Assembly: GCF_001590685.1 (NCBI RefSeq)
Contig: NZ_CP014616.1
Location: 1,487,001 to 1,551,000 of the forward strand
Length of the DNA: 64,000 nt
Direction of reading: 5' to 3'
From: Sporosarcina psychrophila
GTDB lineage: Bacteria; Bacillota; Bacilli; Bacillales_A; Planococcaceae
This document shows positions 26,264 through 34,316 of this stretch, in pieces. Under the pieces are notes generated by a model. It was given only the letters and a program-made list of their open reading frames with translations. It was not told the DNA's origin and searched no databases. A program made the translations under genes and the position numbers. Every line of letters begins with the position of its first letter. The first letter of the stretch is position 1.

Positions 26264-26860
26264 TTGAGAAAATTATTAATGACCCTCATTCTTACGATTG
26301 CATTATTGGTCAGCGGAGCAGATGTAAGCTGGGCAGCATCGCCAAATTACACAGTTAAAAAAGGTGATTCGTTATTCACGATATCTAAGATGCATAACGT
26401 ATCCATTTCCAAATTAAAATCATGGAACAACTTGAAGTCAAATATAATTCAGCCGAACATGAAGCTGAAAGTCGCTTCTGGGGCAAAAGTAGTTAAAAAA
26501 GCAGCAGCACCGAAAAAAGTGGTTAAATCAGTTGCGAAAACACCATCTCGATCCGATTCTGATAATGTTGTCAAAGAATTCACTGTTTCGGCCAGTGCAT
26601 TTACGGCCAATTGCAATGGATGTTCAGGAGTAACAAAAACAGGTATTAATCTGAAAAGTAACCCGGATGTCAAAGTCATTGCTGTTGACCCAAGTGTCAT
26701 TAAACTCGGAACTAAGGTATATGTGGAAGGCTACGGATATGCAATCGCCGGTGATACGGGAAGCGCAATCAAAGGAAACAAGATTGATGTATTTTTCCCG
26801 ACAAAAGAGGCAGCGTATAAATGGGGTCGTAAAAACGTGACGATAAAAATACTGAATTAA
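26264..26860 (+). CDS. LysM and 3D domain cell-wall protein (YocH-like), copy 1
   Basis: A 198-residue secreted protein: signal peptide (residues 1-26, ending near WAAS), one LysM peptidoglycan-binding domain (28-72, YTVKKGDSLFTISKMHNVS), a Lys/Ala/Ser-rich linker, and a C-terminal 3D domain with the three Asp landmarks (AVDPSVI, AGDTGSAIKG, IDVFFPT). 3D proteins are thought to act as wall lytic transglycosylases. TTG start at 26264 with GGGAGTAGAG upstream. A diverged tandem copy follows. A WalR-like box lies upstream, suggesting control with cell-wall growth. Confidence 0.92.
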   Translation: MRKLLMTLILTIALLVSGADVSWAASPNYTVKKGDSLFTISKMHNVSISKLKSWNNLKSNIIQPNMKLKVASGAKVVKKAAAPKKVVKSVAKTPSRSDSDNVVKEFTVSASAFTANCNGCSGVTKTGINLKSNPDVKVIAVDPSVIKLGTKVYVEGYGYAIAGDTGSAIKGNKIDVFFPTKEAAYKWGRKNVTIKILN

Positions 26861-26865
26861 ATGAT

Positions 26866-26903
26866 AAAGCGCCAACTTTCCGATTGGAGGGTTGGCGCTT
26901 TTT
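26866..26903 (+). terminator. terminator after LysM-3D copy 1
   Basis: AAAGCGCCAAC .. GTTGGCGCTTTTT stem-loop with T tract. It separates the two LysM-3D genes into distinct transcripts. Confidence 0.88.
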
Positions 26904-26972
26904 ATGCGTCGATTTACAGTCAAAGTGTGCACTTAATCTTGCTTGCTCTTTGTAATGAAAAAGACAACTCGT

Positions 26973-26989
26973 TGTAATGTTATTGTCAT
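26973..26989 (+). promoter_or_regulatory. WalR-like box (one mismatch)
   Basis: TGTAAT-GTTAT-TGTCAT: first half perfect, second half one mismatch (C for W), correct 5-bp spacer, 50 bp upstream of the second LysM-3D gene. The position mirrors that of the box before the first copy. Confidence 0.6.
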
Positions 26990-27039
26990 ACAACTTGGGC
27001 AAGCTGTCTCCTGAGAATAAAATACAAGGAGACGAGTAA

Positions 27040-27621
27040 ATGAAAAACATACTTTTGACATTAATCCTGACGATTGTCTTATTAATTAGCGGAGCAAATG
27101 AGGGTTTCGCTTCATCAGCAACGTATAAAGTCAAAAAAGGCGATACATTATACAAAATCTCTCAAATGCATAATACAACAGTAGCGAAATTGAAGTCGTG
27201 GAATAATTTGAAATCGGATCTCATTTTCCCGAATCAAAAACTTAGTATCGGTTCAAACGCTAAGAAATCTAAGAAAGCAGCTGATAAGCCCGCATCAAAA
27301 GCTGTATCACGGTCAACGTCTACGAATGCCGTCAAAGAATTTACCGTCTCGGCAACTGCATATACAGCTTATTGTAATGGTTGTTCCGGTATCACAAAAA
27401 CGGGCATAAATTTAAGAAAAAACTCAGATCTAAAAGTGATCGCCGTCGATCCGAATGTTATTAAACTTGGAACGAAAGTACACGTAGAAGGGTACGGATA
27501 CGCGATTGCTGGTGATACTGGAGGAGCGATTAAAGGAAATAAAATTGATGTATTTATACCTACGAAAAGCGAGGCCTATAAGTGGGGGCGAAAAAATGTC
27601 AAAATAACAATAGTCGAATAA
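27040..27621 (+). CDS. LysM and 3D domain cell-wall protein (YocH-like), copy 2
   Basis: A 193-residue paralogue of the preceding gene with the same layout: signal peptide to about residue 25 (GFASS), LysM (YKVKKGDTLYKISQMHNTT), basic Ser/Lys linker, and 3D domain (AVDPNVIKLGTKV, AGDTGGAIKG, IDVFIPT). The pair differ most in the signal and the linker. ATG with AAGGAGACGAG upstream. It has its own WalR-like site and terminator, so the two duplicates can be regulated separately. Confidence 0.93.
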   Translation: MKNILLTLILTIVLLISGANEGFASSATYKVKKGDTLYKISQMHNTTVAKLKSWNNLKSDLIFPNQKLSIGSNAKKSKKAADKPASKAVSRSTSTNAVKEFTVSATAYTAYCNGCSGITKTGINLRKNSDLKVIAVDPNVIKLGTKVHVEGYGYAIAGDTGGAIKGNKIDVFIPTKSEAYKWGRKNVKITIVE

Positions 27622-27633
27622 TCACTATCAAAG

Positions 27634-27663
27634 CTTGCCTGATCGATTAGGCAAGTTTTTTTT
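27634..27663 (+). terminator. terminator after LysM-3D copy 2
   Basis: CTTGCCT .. AGGCAAG with an 8-nt loop then eight T residues. Confidence 0.88.
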
Positions 27664-27666
27664 ATT

Positions 27667-27823
27667 GTCTAGGAAATCATGAAATCTCGTACTGTGGATA
27701 AGTTGTAACGTAGAGATTTTACGTCTAGACTCCAGCGCCTAGCCCCTCGAGTCACTTCTGGCCTGTAGGTAAAGGCAAAGAGCGCTTGTCGGGGATGAAC
27801 AGGCGCTTACGCTTTTGTTCTTG
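27667..27823 (+). repeat. dispersed structured repeat, type 1 (internally deleted copy)
   Basis: Shares its first 60 bp (GAAATCTCGTACTGTGGATA onward) with 45480-45540 and then the standard GTCTAGACTCCAGCGCCTAG .. GGCAAAGAGCGC .. CGCTTTTG element. The right arm of the inner stem is missing between GGCAAAGAGCGC and TTGTCGGGG, as if deleted between short GCGC repeats. Confidence 0.75.
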
Positions 27824-27832
27824 AAAGGATAA

Positions 27833-28037
27833 GTTTTTAGATTTGGAACAGTGTCTAGACTTCAGGCGTTAACCGCTCTAGTTATAAGTAATCTAGCTAT
27901 GTGTCAAAGAACACCACGTCGTGCTTGCAAGGATGCAGGTATGCAGTCGTTGCGACATGATGTCGCGAACTTAGACTGCCTTCTCTTTGTCCGACTTATA
28001 CCTGTCGCGTCTTAAAGGGAGCCTTTCGCTTTTCTTA
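27833..28037 (+). repeat. dispersed structured repeat, type 2
   Basis: About 205 bp related to 54097-54489. Outer ends are GTGTCTAGACTTCAGGCG and CCTTTCGCTTTTCTT; the inner hairpin ends in GTGTCAAAGAACACC. It carries an added block (TGCAAGGATGCAGGTATGCA and GTCGTTGCGAC) also seen at 54.38 kb. It precedes the sensor kinase gene by about 120 bp. Confidence 0.75.
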
Positions 28038-28156
28038 TTGAAGTAAAGGAGTATGAAACATAAAATGTATAATACATATCGGTACATTGCTATTCATAGC
28101 CCTGTCTGCTATATTTCGTATTCACCTATTAATCGAACTTTAAGGAGTTTCAAGCA

Positions 28157-29821
28157 ATGATCTATTTCCAAAAAAGTGACATAAAAAATCCCCATATCAA
28201 ACCAAATGTAACAGTTAATTTGAAATTGAAAATGATTCTTCTCATTGGTATATTAATCATCGCAATCGTCTTGGTCATCGGGGTCTTTATGAATTATTTT
28301 ATATCTGATATGTTAGAAACGCAGATGGGAGATCGGGCGCTCGGCGTTGCTGAAAGCGTTGCACATATCCCCGAACTGGTTAATGCATTTAAGGATGACA
28401 ATCCTGCGTCAATTATCGGTCCGATTATTGCACCAATTCAAGAGGTGACTGGCGCTGAATTCATCGTCATCGGAAATGCGGAAGAAATAAGGTATGCTCA
28501 CCCTATAGCCGCTAAAGTCGGAGGGAAAATGATGGGGGAAGACAATGAGCGGGCATTAGTGCGTGGTGAATCGTACCTCTCAAAAGCGATCGGCTCATTA
28601 GGCAGCTCATTAAGGGCGAAAGTACCCATTTACCTTGACGGGAACATTGTCGGTGTCGTATCTGTCGGTTTTTTAGCTAATGATATGCAAACTATAATCC
28701 ATAACTATAATAGTCAGTTATGGATTGTCTTGTTGCTCATTGCAGGAGTTGCAGTTATCGGTGCAATCATCATTGCATCGTATATTAAAAAAGTATTATA
28801 TGGATTAGAACCAGAGGAAATAACCCATTTGCTGATCCAAAAAGAAACGATTCTTCAGTCGACGCATGAAGGGATTATTGCATTAAATCAAAATGGAATG
28901 ATCACGATGATAAATTCTGCTGCACAACTTTTATTATTCGATAAACAGATTGCATCAGATTATTACGTTGGTAAAAAAATACAAGAAGTATCTCCAATTG
29001 AACATTTATCCGTGTTGTTGAATGACGTAAACGGGCTATCTGATAAGGAAATAGTGATAGGTAATAACAGTGTTTTCATAAACACTGTTCCAATCTACTT
29101 TGAACAGCTGTTCATCGGGACGGTATCCACTTTTAGGAACAAGACTGAAATTGAGTCGTTAACGAAGGAGCTGACTCGGGTTAAACAATACGCAAATGCA
29201 TTAAGGGCCCAAACCCATGAATTCTCAAACAAGCTACATATGATACTCGGCTTACTACAACTGGGAAAGAAAAAGGAAGTTATTGATTATATTCAAAAAG
29301 AAAGTAACTTGCAAAAAAACTGGATTCGTATATTGATAAGGAAAGTAGCAGATCCGCTAATAAGTGGAATTTTATTAGGGAAATTAAATCAGGCGAATGA
29401 ATCAGGTATAGATTTGGTAATTCACCAGGATAGTATATTGGAAAATCAATTATCTGAGAAGAAAAGTGAGGTGTTATTGACAACAATAGGGAACCTAATT
29501 GATAACGCAATGGACGCAGTGAAAAAGAATCCTTCCTCAAACCGAAAGATATCGATTTTTTTCACTGATATAGGTGATGATATCATTTTTGAAATAGAGG
29601 ATTCAGGAGAAGGAATTACTGAGAAGCTAGCTCAAAAGATATTTGAACAAGGATTTACTTCGAAAGAAGGCACGAATCGTGGTTTCGGGCTTGCTTTGAC
29701 GAAACAGCTAATAGCCGAAGTGAATGGAGCACTCTATTTAGAAGAAGGAGAGCTGGGTGGAGCTTGTTTTGTTGTCTCCATACCGAAAAATCCACGTGAA
29801 GGGACAGAAAACAATGCGTGA
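28157..29821 (+). CDS. sensor histidine kinase, CitS/DcuS/MalK type
   Basis: A 554-residue membrane kinase. Membrane span 1 is near 23-48 and span 2 near 185-208, enclosing an extracytoplasmic PAS-like (Cache) sensor of about 135 residues with ARALVRGESYLSKAIGSLGSS, typical of C4-dicarboxylate/citrate sensors. A cytoplasmic PAS (about 225-325) follows, then the H-box RAQTHEFSNKLHMILGLLQLG and an ATPase with NLIDNAMDAV and GEGITEKLAQKIFEQGFTSK. It overlaps the response regulator gene. A CitM-type transporter lies downstream, so citrate is the probable signal. Confidence 0.93.
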   Translation: MIYFQKSDIKNPHIKPNVTVNLKLKMILLIGILIIAIVLVIGVFMNYFISDMLETQMGDRALGVAESVAHIPELVNAFKDDNPASIIGPIIAPIQEVTGAEFIVIGNAEEIRYAHPIAAKVGGKMMGEDNERALVRGESYLSKAIGSLGSSLRAKVPIYLDGNIVGVVSVGFLANDMQTIIHNYNSQLWIVLLLIAGVAVIGAIIIASYIKKVLYGLEPEEITHLLIQKETILQSTHEGIIALNQNGMITMINSAAQLLLFDKQIASDYYVGKKIQEVSPIEHLSVLLNDVNGLSDKEIVIGNNSVFINTVPIYFEQLFIGTVSTFRNKTEIESLTKELTRVKQYANALRAQTHEFSNKLHMILGLLQLGKKKEVIDYIQKESNLQKNWIRILIRKVADPLISGILLGKLNQANESGIDLVIHQDSILENQLSEKKSEVLLTTIGNLIDNAMDAVKKNPSSNRKISIFFTDIGDDIIFEIEDSGEGITEKLAQKIFEQGFTSKEGTNRGFGLALTKQLIAEVNGALYLEEGELGGACFVVSIPKNPREGTENNA

Positions 29822-30521
29822 AACAATTCAAGTATTAATAGTGGAAGACGACTTTAGAATTGCTGAAATAAATCGTCAATTCGTCAATCGGGTAGATGGG
29901 TTTACTGTCATGGAAGTTGTTAAAACTGCGGAAGAAGCATTGATTTTATTGCGGAACAAAGCGAAGTTGCCACATCTAATTTTATTAGACGTCTATATAC
30001 CTGATACCGAAGGATTGAGTCTGTTTTGGCAATTACGAAAAGAGTTCACTGAAATTGACGTCATTATGGTGACTGCAGCTAAGGAGGTAACGACCATTGC
30101 TGAAACGTTACGTGGCGGAATCTTTGATTATATTGTGAAACCTGCAGATTTCATCCGTTTTGAACAGACGTTGAAACGTTTCAGTAATCAGCACGTCCTT
30201 TTGACTTCAAGGGAAGAGCTTGAACAAGATGAAATCGATTGGTTGACAGGTTTGCAAACATCCCAAAAGATTGAAACTGTTGCGATAGGAAAGTTACCGA
30301 AAGGAATTGACCAAATTACATTAGATAAAATAAAAGATGTTATACAGGAAACCGATAATTCTGGCGTTACGGCAATGGACGCTGGCAAAAGAGTGGGGGT
30401 AAGTCGATCAACCGCAAGACGTTATTTAGAGTATTTAGTGTCGGTTAAGGAAGCAGAAGCACAATTAAAATATGGAGACATCGGGCGGCCTGAACGAAAA
30501 TACATACCGTGGACAAAATGA
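29814..30521 (+). CDS. response regulator, CitT/DcuR type
   Basis: A 235-residue regulator: receiver domain (1-120, acidic pocket VEDD, phospho-acceptor Asp in LILLDVYIPD, Lys in IVKPADF) and a C-terminal DNA-binding domain with helix-turn-helix AMDAGKRVGVSRSTARRYLE near 190-210. I start at the ATG at 29814 (MRETIQVLIVEDD), which overlaps the kinase stop by 8 bp; earlier in-frame starts would add residues absent from the family. It is expected to activate the citrate transporter gene 220 bp downstream. Confidence 0.93.
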   Translation: MRETIQVLIVEDDFRIAEINRQFVNRVDGFTVMEVVKTAEEALILLRNKAKLPHLILLDVYIPDTEGLSLFWQLRKEFTEIDVIMVTAAKEVTTIAETLRGGIFDYIVKPADFIRFEQTLKRFSNQHVLLTSREELEQDEIDWLTGLQTSQKIETVAIGKLPKGIDQITLDKIKDVIQETDNSGVTAMDAGKRVGVSRSTARRYLEYLVSVKEAEAQLKYGDIGRPERKYIPWTK

Positions 30522-30647
30522 ACAAAACACACAGAAAGATCAATAATGTTTTTACTTAATTAAACTTATTTTTCTAACCTCTTTATGATAAGTTTCTGAG
30601 TATAGAAAACTTTGAAAAAGAGAGGGATCATTTTGTCTGTCGAAACA

Positions 30648-30726
30648 AATTTTCAATCGTTGTGAAAATTGATGTATCCGCTTACACTATGTGAACTTCC
30701 TTTTCATTAGTAAACAGCCGTTTACT
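30648..30726 (+). promoter_or_regulatory. two palindromes upstream of the citrate transporter
   Basis: AATTTTCA-N7-TGAAAATT (30648-30670) and AGTAAAC-AGCC-GTTTACT (30709-30726), both perfect. The second ends 4 bp before the ribosome site AGGAGG. They are candidates for binding of the adjacent response regulator or a catabolite regulator; the second could also form a hairpin near the ribosome site. Confidence 0.5.
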
Positions 30727-30740
30727 AGAAGGAGGAAATT

Positions 30741-32078
30741 ATGCTTAGTATTATTGGTTTATTTACAATACTCATTGTTGTTGTGCTACTTATAAGTGGC
30801 AAAGTCTCTCCAATTGTAGGGCTAGTACTTGTTCCGATAGTGGGGGCGTTCAGTGCAGGATTCAACTTCGAACAAATTGGTGAGTTTTTCACAAGTGGAA
30901 CGCAATCTGTCTTCAGTGTTGCTGTCATGTTCATTTTTGCGATACTGTTTTTCGGAATCATGCAGGATGTAGGGGTATTCGACCCTCTCATTGATAAGAT
31001 GATATCACTTACTCGTGGAAATGTTATTGCAGTGGCTGTTGGTACTGTCATCATTGCTGCAATCGCTCATTTGGACGGTTCAGGAGCCTCGACGTTCCTA
31101 ATTACAATCCCCGCTTTGCTCCCGTTATATAAAAAGTTAAAGATGAGTCCCTATTTGTTGCTCATGTTGGTCGGAACAAGTGCAAGTGTAATGAATATGG
31201 TTCCTTGGGCTGGCCCGTTAGGAAGAACCGCGGCAGTGCTTGATATGGATGTCACTGAACTGTGGAGACCACTCATTAAGATTCAAATAATCGGCCTAGT
31301 ATTATTAGTTGTTTTGGCAGTTTTACTTGGACTTCGTGAAAAACGTCGCATCGCGAAAAACATATTAGCGGATGAAAAATCCATGTCCGTAGATGACTCA
31401 CTTGAATTGCCGGTAAATGTTAATCAGGGTCAAGATACGGTCGCGGAAAAGTTATTGAGCCGACCAAGGTTTTATTGGGTAAACGTCATATTAGCAATCA
31501 GTGTAATCGGTGTTTTGGTCTGGGGCGTAATTCCAGCTGGATTCGCATTTATGATTGGGGTCAGTATTGCTTTACCTATTAACTATCCTAATATACAGGA
31601 CCAGATGTCGCGCATAAAAGATCATGCACCAGGTGCGATTCTTATGGCGACGATCATTTTGGCCGCAGGTTCGTTTTTAGGTATTCTAAATGGGACGGAT
31701 ATGTTGAATTCGATTGCAAAAGATCTTGTGACTGTTTTGCCAGCATTCATCATTCCATATTTGCACATCATCATAGGAGTGCTCGGTGTTCCATTCGATT
31801 TACTGCTAAGTACGGATGCCTATTATTTCGCATTGCTTCCGATTGTCGATCAGGTTGTAACTGGTTTTGGAGTATCTTCACTCTCTGTCGCTTATGCTAT
31901 GATTATCGGAAATATCATTGGAACGTTTGTCAGTCCTTTATCTCCGGCTCTATGGCTTGCACTAGGATTGGCAGGGCTTGAAATGGGCCGTCATATCCGT
32001 TATTCATTTATGATGATGTGGGGTTTCAGTGTTGTTCTATTGGCAATCGCTATTGTGATCGGTGTTATTAAAATCTAA
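30741..32078 (+). CDS. citM: citrate/metal-citrate transporter (CitMHS family)
   Basis: A 445-residue membrane transporter with about 12 hydrophobic segments and a longer hydrophilic loop near 205-240. Family landmarks are AIAHLDGSGASTFLITIPALLP near 112-133 and STDAYYFALLPI with IGNIIGTFVSPLSPALWLALGL in the C-terminal half. CitM-type proteins carry divalent metal-citrate complexes with H+. The CitS/CitT-type pair upstream supports a citrate substrate. ATG with AGAAGGAGG. A TTCG-loop terminator follows. Confidence 0.93.
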   Translation: MLSIIGLFTILIVVVLLISGKVSPIVGLVLVPIVGAFSAGFNFEQIGEFFTSGTQSVFSVAVMFIFAILFFGIMQDVGVFDPLIDKMISLTRGNVIAVAVGTVIIAAIAHLDGSGASTFLITIPALLPLYKKLKMSPYLLLMLVGTSASVMNMVPWAGPLGRTAAVLDMDVTELWRPLIKIQIIGLVLLVVLAVLLGLREKRRIAKNILADEKSMSVDDSLELPVNVNQGQDTVAEKLLSRPRFYWVNVILAISVIGVLVWGVIPAGFAFMIGVSIALPINYPNIQDQMSRIKDHAPGAILMATIILAAGSFLGILNGTDMLNSIAKDLVTVLPAFIIPYLHIIIGVLGVPFDLLLSTDAYYFALLPIVDQVVTGFGVSSLSVAYAMIIGNIIGTFVSPLSPALWLALGLAGLEMGRHIRYSFMMMWGFSVVLLAIAIVIGVIKI

Positions 32079-32090
32079 GTTTAAAATTGA

Positions 32091-32124
32091 AAAACAATTT
32101 TCCTTCGGGGAAGTTGTTTTTTTG
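32091..32124 (+). terminator. terminator after citM
   Basis: AACAATTTTCC-TTCG-GGGAAGTTGTT stem with the stable TTCG tetraloop and a run of T. Confidence 0.88.
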
Positions 32125-32201
32125 TTGTTTGAATAGTTTTCGAAACTGACTGGGTGACTGTGATTCAGTCAATTCGGATGATACAATAAAGAAAAAGATG
32201 A

Positions 32202-32447
32202 GTGGGAGTAGAAGTCTCGGAAATAGATTTCGATATATTTGTGCTCATAAAAAATTTGGAGAAAATCGAGCTGTGCTTTCTGAACGAGTCATTAATCGTC
32301 GACTGTAACAATGAGGGGAATTGATTCGGGACCAATCTCTCAGAATTAAGGGATGCTATCCAATTCATAGAGTAAGTACAGGAGCCGTTAAAAAAGAGCG
32401 ATTTCAAAGAATGGTTGAAATACATGCAGGAGGGGTGGAATAAATGA
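32202..32447 (+). pseudogene. decayed small reading frame coupled to the SDR gene
   Basis: Reading one frame from 32202 gives 81 residues that look protein-like (IDFDIFVLIKNLEKIELCF, LSELRDAIQFIE, KKSDFKEWLKYMQEGWNK) but is broken by TGA at 32322 and TAA at 32373. The final TGA overlaps the ATG of the next gene (ATGA), the usual sign of a coupled upstream cistron. I do not recognise the family. An extended -10 (TGATACAAT, 32179-32187) just upstream suggests the region is now only a leader. Alternatives are an untranslated leader or sequencing errors. Confidence 0.45.
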
Positions 32448-33169
32448 ACGTCTATATTATTACAGGTGTGTCAAAAGGGATTGGATTTGAACTTGCAAAG
32501 CAGCTAGGTAGTGAGGGGCATTTCGTCATCGGGATTGCACGCACGATAAGTAAACTAGACGGTGTAAAATTCATTAGAGCAGATCTTTCTGAAACGGAGA
32601 AACTGGAAGCGGTAATGGATGAGATAATCACTGTTTTCCCACGAGAAGCGGTGTCATTCACACTTATTAATAACGCTGGAATGGTTGACCCTATTGGATT
32701 AATGGGTGCTATAAATGCGGAAGATATAACAAAAGCAGTAGCATTAAATTTGACGGCACCAATTATTTTATCCAATACATTTATTGGGGCTTTGAAAAAC
32801 TTCAAAGGAGTGAAGCGAATCGTCAACATCTCATCTGGAGCAGGCCGCAATGCGTATGAAGGATGGGGAGCATATTGCACAACGAAAGCGGGACTTGATC
32901 ATTTCTCGCGTGTTGTCGCACTTGAGCAGGGGAGCGCGGAACACCCAGTAGACATCGTTTCTATCGCGCCGGGGATTATAGATACTGGAATGCAGGAAAC
33001 CATTCGGGGAAGTAAGGAAGAGGCATTCCCTCTCCTTGATCGTTTTATAGACTATAAGGAAAAAGGGTTGTTAAGCAGTGCTGAACAAACTGCTGGCCAA
33101 TTGATTGCATTTATGGTGAATGAAGACTTCAAAACAGTAGGTGCGATTGCTGATTTACGGGATTTTTGA
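32444..33169 (+). CDS. yueD: short-chain dehydrogenase (YueD-like, benzil/sepiapterin reductase type)
   Basis: A 241-residue NADP(H) reductase with Rossmann motif TGVSKGIG at residues 7-14, LINNAG, catalytic Ser in VNISSGAGR, and the catalytic pair in YCTTK. It is similar to B. subtilis YueD, a benzil reductase of the sepiapterin-reductase group. The physiological substrate is unclear. ATG with GCAGGAGGGGTGG upstream, overlapping a broken upstream reading frame. No neighbour suggests a pathway. Confidence 0.87.
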   Translation: MNVYIITGVSKGIGFELAKQLGSEGHFVIGIARTISKLDGVKFIRADLSETEKLEAVMDEIITVFPREAVSFTLINNAGMVDPIGLMGAINAEDITKAVALNLTAPIILSNTFIGALKNFKGVKRIVNISSGAGRNAYEGWGAYCTTKAGLDHFSRVVALEQGSAEHPVDIVSIAPGIIDTGMQETIRGSKEEAFPLLDRFIDYKEKGLLSSAEQTAGQLIAFMVNEDFKTVGAIADLRDF

Positions 33170-33184
33170 CACTGAAGTTAGAAG

Positions 33185-33650
33185 CGAGCAAATAGCGTTG
33201 CGTCCCGATCATATAACTGGATTGCCGATCAAATAACATTGCGTGTCGATCATATAACTGGATTGCCGATCAAATAACGTTGCGTCCCGATCATATAACT
33301 GGATTGCCGATCAAATAACGTTGCGTCCCGATCATATAACTGGATTGCCGATCAAATAGCGTTGCGTGTCGATCATATAACTAGTTTGCCGAACAAATAG
33401 CATTGCGTGTCGATCATATAACTAGTTTGCCGATCAAATAGCGTTGCGTGTCGATCATACAGCATTGCGTCCCGATCATATAACTGGATTGCCGATCAAA
33501 TAGCGTTGCGAACCAATCATATAACTGGTTTGCCGATCAAATAGCATTGCGTCCCGATCATATAACAGGTTTGCCGATCAAATAGCATTGCGTCCCGATC
33601 ATATAACTGGATTGCCGATCAAATAGCGTTGTGTCCCAAGCATATAAGCT
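33185..33650. repeat. large tandem array with 41-bp period (alternating 20/21-bp halves)
   Basis: About 22 half-units. Half A is CGATCAAATAGCGTTGCGTCC, shown here as CGATCAAATA + GCGTTGCGTCC (21 bp); half B is CGATCATATAACTGGATTGC (20 bp). They alternate strictly except near 33453, where B is cut after CGATCATA and joined to an A tail. Starts such as 33206, 33226, 33247, 33267, 33288 and 33308 show the 20/21 spacing. Non-coding; it lies between convergent genes. Confidence 0.9.
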
Positions 33651-33681
33651 GTTCAATCAATCAGAAACTAAAAAACAACAG

Positions 33682-33727
33682 AAAAAAGGTTGCCCCTGAT
33701 TTTATTTCAATCGGGCAACCTTTTTTT
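33682..33727. terminator. bidirectional terminator
   Basis: AAAAAAGGTTGCCC .. GGGCAACCTTTTTTT with A and T tracts, between the repeat array and the convergent ytqB. Confidence 0.88.
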
Positions 33728-33728
33728 G

Positions 33729-34316
33729 TCATTCAACTAGTTTTACTGTTATAAAATCCTTCATCTTTTCCATCGCTATCAAAAACGGGGGATTATTTCG
33801 CTGATTGATCATTTCATAACGAATGACATGGACATCAGCCTGGTGTAAGTTTTTTACATAAGCCAGAAGTGCATCCCGCTCTTCTCCGCCACCTTCATGT
33901 CCATCATAGACAGCAACTGCTATGATACCGCCTTTTTTCAGCAACCCAAGCATTGTATGGATTGCTTTGATTGTAGAGTCGGCTTTTGTAACAATTGACA
34001 AATCTTCACTATGCGGCAAGTAACCAAGGTTGAACACGGCGCAGCCAATTTGTCCGCTAACATATTTTTCAACGTTTGCATGACTATCCAATATTAGTGA
34101 CACGCGTTCACTTAAATTACCGAGTCGTTCGGCTGTTGAGTCGAGTGCTGCCTGTTGAATATCGAATGCTAAAACATGTCCATTTTCACCGACGAGATCA
34201 GCTAAAAAGAGTGTGTCGTTGCCGTTGCCGGTAGTTGCATCAACAACGGTTTCACCAGCATTGACTGTTTCACTAAATAATTGTCTTGCGAAGGGAAGAA
34301 TGCGATGTAGCTTCAA
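33729..34316 (-). CDS. ytqB: class I SAM-dependent methyltransferase YtqB
   Basis: A 195-residue methyltransferase annotated in the family as a putative rRNA methylase. SAM-binding motif I is VVDATTGNGNDTLFLA near 23-38, followed by VLAFDIQ and a GCAVFNLGYLPHS motif (NLGY in place of NPPY). TTG start at 34316, overlapping the ytqA stop (TTGA), so the two are translationally coupled as in B. subtilis. The substrate is not established from sequence. Confidence 0.9.
   Translation of the reverse strand: MKLHRILPFARQLFSETVNAGETVVDATTGNGNDTLFLADLVGENGHVLAFDIQQAALDSTAERLGNLSERVSLILDSHANVEKYVSGQIGCAVFNLGYLPHSEDLSIVTKADSTIKAIHTMLGLLKKGGIIAVAVYDGHEGGGEERDALLAYVKNLHQADVHVIRYEMINQRNNPPFLIAMEKMKDFITVKLVE

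Noticed and set aside
30634-30666. A 10-codon frame (TTG start) with AGAGAGGG upstream, before citM
   Set aside because: Too short to judge, not conserved as far as I can tell, and it overlaps a palindrome that explains the sequence better.
32165-32425. Minus-strand 86-codon frame opposite the decayed reading frame
   Set aside because: No ribosome site or promoter; the plus-strand reading explains the codon pattern and the ATGA overlap with the next gene.
33185-33650. CRISPR array
   Set aside because: The apparent spacers are themselves repeated (two alternating tails), there are no unique spacers, and no cas genes are present.
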